From: Eutreptiella sp. 'Long Island Sound 2002' | Lineage: Eukaryota; Euglenozoa; Euglenophyceae; Eutreptiales; Eutreptiaceae | Assembly (NCBI GenBank): GCA_964036045.1 | Contig: OZ038380.1 | Location: 167,283,872 to 167,347,871, forward strand | Length of the DNA: 64,000 nucleotides | Reading direction: 5' to 3' | Part shown: one piece after another, positions 48,001-56,032 of the stretch | How the letters are laid out: each line of letters begins with the position of its first letter | Numbering within the stretch: the stretch's first letter is position 1 | Position numbers and translations under genes: made by a program | Notes under the pieces: model-generated | Databases searched by the model: none | Told to the model about the DNA's origin: nothing | What the model saw: only the letters and a program-made list of their open reading frames with translations

Positions 48001-51000
48001 GGTGTGGTCCGGTGTGGGAGCCGGGTTAAGTGGTGTGGTCCGGTGTGGGAGCCGGGTTAAGTGGTGTGGTCCGGTGTGGGAGCCGCGTTAAGTGGTGTGG
48101 TCCGGTGTGGGAGCCGGGTTAAGTGGTGTCGTCCGGTGTGGGAGCCGGGCTAAGTGGTGTGGTCCGGTGTGGGAGCCGCGTTAAGTGGTGTGGTCCGGTG
48201 TGGGAGCCGGGTTAAGTGGTGTGGTCCGGTGTGGGAGCCGGGTTAAGTGGTGTGGTCCGGTGTGGGAGCCGGGTTAAGTGGTGTGGTCCGGTGTGGGAGC
48301 CGGATTAAATGGTGTGGTCCGGTGTGGGAGCCGGGTTAAGTGGTGTCGTCCGGTGTGGGAGCCGGGCTAAGTGGTGTGGTCCGGTGTGGGAGCCGGGTTA
48401 AGTGGTGTGGTCCGGTGTGGGAACCGGATTAAATGGTGTGGTCCGGTGCGGGAGCCGGGTTAAGTGGTGTGGTCCGGTGTGGGAGCCGGGTTAAGTGGTG
48501 TGGTCCGGTGTGGGAGCCGGATTAAGTGGTGTGGTCCGGTGTGGGAGCCGGGTTAAGTGGTGTGGTCCGGTGTGGGAGCCGGGTTCAGTGGTGTGGTCCG
48601 GTGTGGGAGCCGGATTAAGTGGTGGGGTCCAGTGTGGGAGCCGGGTCTAGTGGTGTGGTCCAATGTGGGAGCTGGGTTAAGTGGTGTCGTCCGGTGTGGG
48701 AGCCGGATTAAATGGTGTGGTCCGGTGTGGGAGCCGGGTTAAGTGGTGTGGTCCGGTGTGGCAGCCGGGTTAAGTTGTGTGGTCCGGTGTGGGAGCCGGG
48801 TTAAGTGGTGTGGTCCGGTGTGGGAGCCGGGTTAAGTTGTGTGGTCCGGTGTGGGAGCCGGGTTAAGTGGTGTGGTCCGGTGTGGGAGCCGGGTTAAGTG
48901 GTGTGGTCCGGTGTGGGAGCCGGGTTAAATGGTGTGGTCCGGTGTGGGAGCCGGGTTAAGTGGTGTGGTCCGGTGTGGGAGCCGGGTTAAGTGGTGTGGT
49001 CCGGTGTGGGAGCCGGGTTCAGTGGTGTGGTCCGGTGTGGGAGCCGGATTAAGTGGTGGGGTCCAGTGTGGGAGCCGGGTTCAATGGTGTGGTCCAATGT
49101 GGGAGCTGGGTTAAGTGCTGTCGTCCGGTGTGGGAGCCGGATTAAATGGTGTGGTCCGGTGTGGGAGCCGGGTTAAGTGGTGTGGTCCGGTGTGGGAGCC
49201 GGGTTAAGTGGTGTGGTCCGGTGTGGGAGCCGGATTAAGTGGTGTGGTCCGGTGTGGGAGCCGGGTTAAGTTGTGTGGTCCGGTGTGGGAGCCGGGTTAA
49301 GTGGTGTGGTCCGGTGTGGGAGCCGGGTTAAGTGGTGTGGTCCGGTGTGGGAGCCGGGTTAAATGGTGTGGTCCGGTGTGGGAGCCGGGTTAAGTGGTGT
49401 GGTCCGGTGTGGGAGCCGGGTTAAGTGGTGTGGTCCGGTGTGGGAGCCGGATTAAGTGGTGTGGTCCGGTGTGGGAGCCGGGTTAAGTGGTGTGGTCCGG
49501 TGTGGGAGCCGGATTAAGTGGTGTGGTCCGGTGTGGGAGCCGGATTAAATGGTGTGGCCCGGTGTGGGAGCCGGGTTAAGTGCCGGGGTCCGGTGTGGGA
49601 GCCGGATTAAGTGGTGAGGTCCGGTGTGGGAGCCGGATTAAGTGGTGTGGTCCGGTGTGGGAGCCGGGTTAAGTGGTGTGGTCTGGTGTGGGAGCCGGGT
49701 TCAATGGTGTCGTCCGGTGTGGGAGCCTGGTTAAGTGGTGTGGTCCGGTGTGGGAGCCGGGCTAAATGGTGTGGTCCGGTGTGGGAGCCGGGTTAAATGG
49801 TGTGGTCCGGTGTGGGAGCCGGGTTAAGTGGTGTGGTCCGGTGTGGCAGCCGGGTTAAGTGGTGTGGTCCGGTGTGGGAGCCGGGTTAAGTGGTGTGGTC
49901 CGGTGTGGGAGCCTGGTTAAGTGGTGTGGTCCGGTGTGGGAGCCGGGTTAAGTGGTGTGGTCCGGTGTGGGAGCCGGGTTAAGTGGTGTGGTCCGGTGTG
50001 GGAGCCGGGTTAAGTGGTGTGGTCCGGTGTGGGAGCCGGATTAAGTGGTGTGGTCCGGTGTGGGAGCCGGGTTAAGTGGTGTGGTCCGGTGTGGGAGCCG
50101 GGTTCAGTGGTGTGGTCCGGTGTGGGAGCCGGATTAAGTGGTGGGGTCCAGTGTGGGAGCCGGGTCTAGTGGTGTGGTCCAATGTGGGAGCTGGGTTAAG
50201 TGGTGTCGTCCGGTGTGGGAGCCGGATTAAATGGTGTGGTCCGGTGTGGGAGCCGGGTTAAGTGGTGTGGTCCGGTGTGGGAGCCGGGTTAAGTTGTGTG
50301 GTCCGGTGTGGGAGCCGGGTTAAGTGGTGTGGTCCGGTGTGGGAGCCGGGTTAAGTTGTGTGGTCCGGTGTGGGAGCCGGGTTAAGTGGTGTGGTCCGGT
50401 GTGGGAGCCTGGTTAAGTGGTGTGGTCCGGTGTGGGAGCCGGGTTAAATGGTGTGGTCCGGTGTGGGAGCCGGGTTAAGTGGTGTGGTCCGGTGTGGGAG
50501 CCGGGTTAAGTGGTGTGGTCCGGTGTGGGAGCCGGGTTCAGTGGTGTGGTCCGGTGTGGGAGCCGGATTAAGTGGTGGGGTCCAGTGTGGGAGCCGGGTT
50601 CAATGGTGTGGTCCAATGTGGGAGCTGGGTTAAGTGCTGTCGTCCGGTGTGGGAGCCGGATTAAATGGTGTGGTCCGGTGTGGGAGCCGGGTTAAGTGGT
50701 GTGGTCCGGTGTGGGAGCCGGGTTAAGTGGTGTGGTCCGGTGTGGGAGCCGGATTAAGTGGTGTGGTCCGGTGTGGGAGCCGGGTTAAGTTGTGTGGTCC
50801 GGTGTGGGAGCCGGGTTAAGTGGTGTGGTCCGGTGTGGGTGCCGGGTTAAGTGGTGTGGTCCGGTGTGGGAGCCGGGTTAAATGGTGTGGTCCGGTGTGG
50901 GAGCCGGGTTAAGTGGTGTGGTCCGGTGTGGGAGCCGGATTAAGTGGTGTGGTCCGGTGTGGGAGCCGGGTTAAGTGGTGTGGTCCGGTGTGGGAGCCGG

Positions 51001-51340
51001 ATTAAGTGGTGTGGTCCGGTGTGGGAGCCGGATTAAATGGTGTGGCCCGGTGTGGGAGCCGGGTTAAGTGCCGGGGTCCGGTGTGGGAGCCGGATTAAGT
51101 GGTGAGGTCCGGTGTGGGAGCCGGATTAAGTGGTGTGGTCCGGTGTGGGAGCCGGGTTAAGTGGTGTGGTCTGGTGTGGGAGCCGGGTTCAATGGTGTGG
51201 TCCGGTGTGGGAGCCTGGTTAAGTGGTGTGGTCCGGTGTGGGAGCCGGGCTAAATGGTGTGGTCCGGTGTGGGAGCCGGGTTAAATGGTGTGGTCCGGTG
51301 TGGGAGCCGGATTAAGTGGTGTGGTCCGGTGTGGCAGCCG
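45100..51340 (+). repeat. 1.5-1.9 kb higher-order repeat, four copies
   Basis: The GGGTCTAG unit, followed by CCAATGTGGGAGC and a GTGTCGTCC unit, occurs at 45,196, 46,724, 48,646 and 50,165. The spacings are 1,528, 1,922 (62 units) and 1,519 bp (49 units). A second marker block with GGTTCAATGG and GTGCTGTCGTCC recurs at about 47.16, 49.08 and 50.61 kb, and a third starts at 49,611 and 51,099 (1,488 bp). The copies differ by gain or loss of whole groups of units, as unequal exchange would produce. The 9-bp excess in the first interval comes from an insertion near 45,405. Confidence 0.85.
45320..45420 (+). repeat. Second small indel cluster in the array
   Basis: AAGTTGGTGG near 45,324 lacks one base, GTGTGGGGAGCC near 45,340 has one extra, and GGGAGCTGTGGGAGCC near 45,405 contains a short partial-unit insertion of about 9 bp. 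Outside this cluster and the one at 43.6 kb, only a handful of single-base slips were noticed in 52 kb. Confidence 0.75.
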
Positions 51341-52380
51341 GGTTAAGTGGTGTGGTCCGGTGTGGGAGCCGGGTTAAGTGGTGTGGTCCGGTGTGGGAGC
51401 CTGGTTAAGTGGTGTGGTCCGGTGTGGGAGCCGGGTTAAGTGGTGTGGTCCGGTGTGGGAGCCTGGTTAAGTGGTGTGGTCCGGTGTGGGAGCCGGATTA
51501 AGTGGTGTGGTCCGGTGTGGGAGCCGGGTTAAGTGGTGTGGTCCGGTGTGGGAGCCGGGTTAAGTGGTGTGGTCCCGTGTCGGAGCCGGATTAAGTGGTG
51601 TGGTCCGGTGTGGGAGCCGGGCTAAGTGGTGTGGTCCCGTGTGGGAGCCGGATTGAGTGGTGTGGTCCGGTGTGGGAGCCGGATGAAGTGGTGTGGTCCG
51701 GTGTGGGAGCCGGATTAAATGGTGTGGTCCGGTGTGGGAGCCGGATTAAGTGGTGTGGTCCGGTATGGGAGCCGGATTAACTGGTGTGGTCCGGTGTGGG
51801 AGCCGGATTAAGTGGTGTGGTCCGGTGTGGGAGCCGGATTAAGTGGTGTGGTCCGGTGTGGGAGCCGGGTTAAGTGGTTTGGTCCGGTGTGGGAGCCGGA
51901 TTAAGTGGTGTGGTCCGGTGTGGGAGCCGGGTTAAGTGGTGTGGTCCGGTGTGGGAGCCGGGTTCAATGGTGTGGTCCGGTGTGGGAGCCGGGTTAAGTG
52001 GTGTGGTCCGGTGTGGGAGCCGGGTTAAGTGGTGTGGTCCGGTGTGGGAGCCGGGTTAAGTGGTGTGGTCCGGTGTGGGAGCCGGGTTAAGTGGTGTGGT
52101 CCGGTGTGGGAGCCGGATTAAGTGGTGTGGTCCGGTGTGGGAGCCGGATTAAGTGGTGTCGTCCGGTGTGGGAGCCGGGTTAAGTGGTGTGGTCCGGTGT
52201 GGGAGCCTGGTTAAGTGGTGTGGTCCGGTGTGGGAGCCGGGTTAAGTGGTGTGGTCCGGTGTGGGAGCCGGGTTAAGTGGGCACACAAACCGCCACGCAT
52301 CGCACACCACCCCGGACGCACCAGTGGGCTGCATGCCATCAGGATCCTTGCCTTTGGGGAGGACGTATCCCTCTTGCTAG

Positions 52381-52605
52381 GTGGCTGTGGAGAGATATCT
52401 GTGTACATCGTCAGAGATCGTACGCCAGAATGCTGACAGCATGACCTCTGGGAAACAGCGCCACATCTCGGTTTCCCGGCGTGCCACCCTCCACAGAGGT
52501 GATATGCTCCCCCTGCCATCTTCTCATTGCCGATATGGAGATTACTGTCAAAGCAACTCCAAGAAACAACACCAAACATCCAGAAGCCTCCAAAAATAAC
52601 AAGAG
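52381..52605 (+). other. Weak exon-like stretch bounded by splice-like sites
   Basis: A pyrimidine-rich tract ending CTCTTGCTAG at 52,380 resembles a 3' splice site, and AGAGGTAAGAG with GT at 52,606-52,607 resembles a strong 5' splice site. The interval is 225 nt. One forward frame is open from 52,381 to a TAA at 52,597-52,599, so it is not open through the putative donor. The predicted residues show no family I recognise. Such site pairs arise by chance in eukaryotic DNA, so this is only a candidate remnant exon or non-coding exon. Confidence 0.15.
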
Positions 52606-52656
52606 GTAAGAGGTGTGGGACGGTGCTTGGCAACGATGGTTAACGACTCAGATGTA

Positions 52657-52668
52657 CCCCCCCCCCCC
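52657..52668. repeat. C12 homopolymer
   Basis: Twelve consecutive C on the plus strand. It is the first of three long C-runs in the island and is prone to replication slippage and length error in sequencing. Confidence 0.95.
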
Positions 52669-52814
52669 ACCTCTTGCGAGAGCAACGCCCTCGTCCTGCT
52701 GCAGGCCCCCGTTAGGGGAAGAGCCGAGAGCAAGGAGAGGGGGTGCAAACACTTGACGGTAGACATGAGACAGCCTGGGTCCCCCACACTGAAGGGGGGG
52801 GACCCCACTTCATG

Positions 52815-52826
52815 ATGCACGTGCAT
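52815..52826. other. 12-bp perfect palindrome containing CACGTG
   Basis: ATGCACGTGCAT equals its own reverse complement and has a CACGTG E-box at its centre. CACGTG is the binding core of basic helix-loop-helix factors such as the MYC/MAX and USF families. The same hexamer recurs once in most units of the neighbouring 382-bp satellite, but nothing else links the two, and coincidence is likely. Confidence 0.6.
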
Positions 52827-52889
52827 GCACAGGGCAAAGGCAACAGGCGACCAACTGTCAGCCAATTGCGCAAAAGAATTCCGCAGGGA

Positions 52890-52921
52890 AAATTCCGTCA
52901 CCAATCTGAAAGGCGGAATTT
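52890..52921. other. Short inverted repeat (8-bp arms, 16-nt loop)
   Basis: AAATTCCG at 52,890-52,897 pairs exactly with CGGAATTT at 52,914-52,921. A third AATTCCG lies just upstream at about 52,877. The stem is too short to assign a function. Confidence 0.5.
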
Positions 52922-52970
52922 CGATCCCCCTGCAGTACTGCTCAGTCATGGGAGCCCCTTTTCCACACCA

Positions 52971-53027
52971 CCCCCCCCCCCCCCGGCCCTATGTTGGGGG
53001 GCTCGAGTTACCCCCCTCCCCCCCCCC
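52971..53027. repeat. C-rich homopolymer cluster (C14, then C6-T-C10)
   Basis: C14 spans 52,971-52,984. After a short spacer that includes a G6 run, C6 (53,011-53,016), one T and C10 (53,018-53,027) follow. The minus strand therefore has closely spaced G-runs that could form a G-quadruplex, and the plus strand could form an i-motif. Run lengths should be treated as uncertain. Confidence 0.9.
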
Positions 53028-53139
53028 ACAAATGAATTTTTCGCCTGCCCTGTGAGAGCAACGCTAAAGTCCCGAAATGTGACGGAAACCACACCTGGTG
53101 TTGCTCTCTTTCTGCCAGAAAACCATTTTTTTGCAGGAC

Positions 53140-53356
53140 TATACTATGATGTACGAACCTGCACTTTGCCTTGAAAACCCTATAACACATTGTATAGTAT
53201 TGTATTGTACTGCCACAATACTTTTACCACAACAAGCAAATTGGTACTACGTTCTCAACAAAGACAAACACACTGAGTAATGTTTGTACCGTTACATTGC
53301 TGTCCATATCCCCAAAAGAGGAAGTAGGGACTGGAAGCACACCGATGCCAATTCAC
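53140..53356. repeat. Truncated first 382-bp unit at the array edge
   Basis: The array starts abruptly with TATACTATGATGTACG at 53,140, part-way through a unit. The bases before it (ending TTTTTTTGCAGGAC) do not match the segment that normally precedes this point, which ends CTCTGCAGAGG or CTCTGCGGAGG. The 217 bp retained are otherwise typical of the adjacent full unit. Confidence 0.9.
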
Positions 53357-53572
53357 TCACAGTTTGACACGTGACCAAACTTCCAAGACGAGGGGCACAA
53401 CCCTAGAGCACCCATAGGCCCTCACTGGACTATAACCGCCGTCATCCCATCCGTCTAGAACACATCGCACCCTGAGCAAAGAATGTTGTGTTGCAAAGTG
53501 TCCTACCTTGCTCTTCAGGGGTATACTATGATGTACGAACCTGCACTTTGCCTTGAAAACCCTATAACACAT
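53357..53572 (-). other. Recurring 71-codon frame of the 382-bp unit, not called a gene
   Basis: The minus strand of the unit holds a 71-codon ATG-to-TGA frame that starts MCYR and contains the segments WDDGGYSPVRAYGCSR and VLEVWSRVK. It is intact in 23 of the 27 complete units. In units 61,763 and 62,145 the third codon is TAA (TTTAACACAT on the plus strand). In 61,381 and 63,292 a CGA codon has become TGA (CATCACACC). No signal peptide, membrane segment or known domain is apparent. Conservation across a homogenised array counts as about one independent observation, and changes alter amino acids freely (R/S, P/A, ESQ/ATQ). I regard it as incidental unless transcripts or peptides show otherwise. 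Confidence 0.3.
53368..53373. promoter_or_regulatory. CACGTG (E-box) motif, once per 382-bp unit
   Basis: Each unit has GACACGTGACC near its start, giving GTCACGTG on the minus strand, the extended E-box bound by bHLH-zip proteins and, in budding yeasts, by the centromere factor Cbf1. The position is constant (bases 12-17 of the unit). It is altered in units 54,503 and 62,910 (GACGCGTG), 56,033, 58,325 and 60,998 (GACACGCG), and 61,763 (GACATGTG). Binding is not shown by sequence alone. Confidence 0.4.
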
Positions 53573-56032
53573 TGTACAGTATTGTATTGTACTGCCACAA
53601 TACTTTTACCACAACAAGCAAATTGGTACTACGTTCTCAACAAAGACAAACACACTGAGTAATGTTTGTACCGTTACATTGCTGTCCATATCCCCAAAAG
53701 AGGAAGTAGGGACTGGAAGCACACCGATGCCAATTCACTCACAGTTTGACACGTGACCAAACTTCCAAGACGAGGGGCACAACCCTAGAGCACCCATAGG
53801 CCCTCACTGGACTATAACCGCCGTCATCCCATCTGTCTAGAACACATCGCACCCTGAGCAAAGAATGTTGTGATTCAAAGTGTCCTACCTTGCTCTGCAG
53901 AGGTATACTATGATGTACGAACCTGCACTTTGCCTTGAAAACCCTATAACACATTGTACAGTATTGTATTGTACTGCCACAATACTTTTACCACAACAAG
54001 CAAATTGGTACTACGTTCTCAACAAAGACAAACACACTGAGTAATGTTTGTACCGTTACATTGCTGTCCATATCCCCAAAAGAGGAAGTAGGGACTGGAA
54101 GCACACCGATGCCAATTCACTCACAGTTTGACACGTGACCAAACTTCCAAGACGAGGGGCACAACCCTAGAGCACCCATAGGCCCTCACTGGACTATAAC
54201 CGCCGTCATCCCATCCGTCTAGAACACATCGCACCCTGAGCAAAGAATGTTGTGATTCAAAGTGTCCTACCTTGCTCTTCAGAGCTATACGATGATGTAC
54301 GAACCTACACTTTGCCCTGGAAGCCCTATAACACATTGTACAGTATTGTATTGCACTGCCACAATACTTTTACCACAACAAGCAAATTGGTGCTACGTTC
54401 TCAACAAAGACAAACACACTGAGTAATGTTTGTACCGTTACATTACTACCCATATCCCAAAAAGAGGAAGTAGGGACTGGAAGCACACCCATGCCAATTC
54501 ACTCACATTTTGACGCGTGACCAAACTTCCAGGACGAGGGGCACAACCCTAGAGCACCCGTAGGCCCTCACTGGGCTATAACCGCCGTCATCCCATCCGT
54601 CTAGCACACATCGCACCCTGAGCAAAGAATGTTGTGTTGCAAAGTGTCCTACCTTGCTCTTCAGAGCTATACGATGATGTACGAACCTACACTTTGCTCT
54701 AAAAGCACTGAAACACATTGTACATTATCGTATTGCACTGCCACAATACTTTTACCACAACAAGCAAATTGGTACTATGTTCTCAACAAAGACAAACACA
54801 CTGAGTAATGTTTGTACCGTTACATTACTACCCATATCCCAAAAAGAGGAAGTAGGGACTGGAAGAACAGCCCATGCCAATTCACTCGCATTTTGACACG
54901 TGACCAAACTTCCAGGACGTGAGGCACAACCCTAGAGCACCCATAGGCCCTCACTGGGCTATAACCGCCGTCATCCCATCCGTCTAGCACACATCGCACC
55001 CTGAGCAAAGAATGTTGTGTTGCAAAGTGTCCTACCTTGCTCTGCGGAGGTATACGATGATGTACGAACCTGCACTGTGCCCTCAAAGCACTATAACACA
55101 TTGTACAGTATTGTATTGCACTGCCACAATACTTTTACCACAACGAGAAGATTGGTACTACGTTCTCAACCAAGACAAACACACTGAGTAATGTTTGTAC
55201 CGTTGCATTACTACCCATATCCCCAAAAGAGGAAGTAGGGACTGGAAGCACACCCATGCCAATTCACTCAGAGTTTGACACGTGACCAAACTTCCAGGAC
55301 GCGGGGCACAACCCTAGAGCACCCGTAGGCCCTCACTGGGCTATAACCGCCGTCATCCCATCCGTCTAGCAGACATCGCACACTGAGCAAAGAATGTTGT
55401 GATTCAAAGTGTCCTACCTTGCTCTGCGGAGGTATACTATGATGTACAAACTTGCACTTTGCCCTAAAAGCACTATAACACATTGTACAGTATTGTATTG
55501 TACTGCCACAATACTTTTACCACAACAAGCAAATTGGTACTACGTTCTCAACAAAGACAAACACACTGAGTAATGTTTGTACCGTTACATTACTACCCAT
55601 ATCCCAAAAAGAGGAAGTAGGGACTGGAAGCACAGCCCATGCCAATTCACTCACAGTTTGACACGTGACCAAACTTCCAGGACACGGGGCACAACCCTAG
55701 AGCACCCGTAGGCCCTCACTGGGCTATAACCGCCGTCATCCCATCCGTCTAGCACACATCGCACCTTGAGCAAAGAATGTTGTGATTCAAAGTGTCCTAC
55801 CTTGCTCTGCGGAGGTATACGATGATGTACGAACCTACAATGTGCCCTGAAAGCCCTATAACACATTGTAAAGTATTTGATTGTACTGCCACAATACTTT
55901 TACCACAACAAGCAAATTGGTACTACGTTCTCAACAAAGACAAACACACTGAGTAATGTTTGTACCGTTACATTGCTTTCCATATCCCCAAAAGAGGAAG
56001 TAGGGACTGGAAGCACACCCATGCCAATTCAC

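Larger units (their letters stand above)
1..52280 (+). repeat. 31-bp G-rich minisatellite array (~1,690 units)
   Basis: A head-to-tail array of one 31-bp unit, in one orientation, runs from the window's left edge to base 52,280. A consensus unit can be read at 102-132: it opens GGTTAAGTGG, has TCCGG in the middle and ends GGGAGCCG. Composition of that unit is 16 G, 4 C, 8 T and 3 A, so the plus strand is strongly G-rich and C-poor. Each unit has two CCGG sites, hence two CpGs. The commonest variants are GGGTTAAG versus GGATTAAG and TTAAGTGG versus TTAAATGG. The array begins outside the window and stops 10 bases into a unit at its right edge. Because 31 is not a multiple of 3, any forward frame repeats every 93 bp and normally meets the TAA of GGTTAAG once per cycle; frames of about 61 codons appear only where that TAA is mutated. 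They resemble each other because the DNA repeats, and I call none a gene. The satellite family is not recognised. Confidence 0.98.
52281..53139. other. Non-tandem island between the two satellites
   Basis: This 859-bp stretch has no tandem periodicity and resembles neither satellite beyond short words. It starts directly after a truncated 31-bp unit and ends where a truncated 382-bp unit begins. Composition is mixed, with several homopolymer C-runs on the plus strand in the right half and a G8 run at 52,794-52,801. Frames open on both strands (for example a 140-codon minus frame at 52,211-52,633) overlap each other, have no recognisable domain, and in that case run into the satellite. I see no tRNA, rRNA, terminal repeats or target-site duplication. 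It could be a fragment of a dispersed repeat or the old single-copy sequence between the arrays. Confidence 0.9.
53357..54502. repeat. Locally homogeneous edge subfamily (three 382-bp units)
   Basis: The three units at 53,357, 53,739 and 54,121 share marks that are rare elsewhere: ACCGATGCC just before the unit start, GAACACATCGC, and CACCCATAGGCC. They differ from each other at only a few positions. Edge units are thus as homogeneous as interior ones, which fits recent local amplification at the boundary. Confidence 0.75.

Noticed and set aside
77-52059. Dozens of ~61-codon forward frames beginning MVWSGVGAGLSGVV
   Set aside because: They are the 31-bp repeat read in triplets: the 93-bp codon cycle has one TAA, and a frame doubles in length wherever that TAA is mutated. 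They also overlap one another in different frames. No gene is implied.
1-52280. Array as a true chromosome-end telomere
   Set aside because: The unit is long, the array is internal with other DNA to its right, and GGGTTA occurs only once per unit.
52281-52320. Origin of the island's left end from the 382-bp satellite
   Set aside because: AACCGCC and CATCGCAC words occur in both, but the spacing differs and the similarity does not extend.
52211-52633. 140-codon minus-strand frame across the array-island junction
   Set aside because: It runs into the 31-bp satellite, overlaps open frames in other phases, and shows no recognisable domain.
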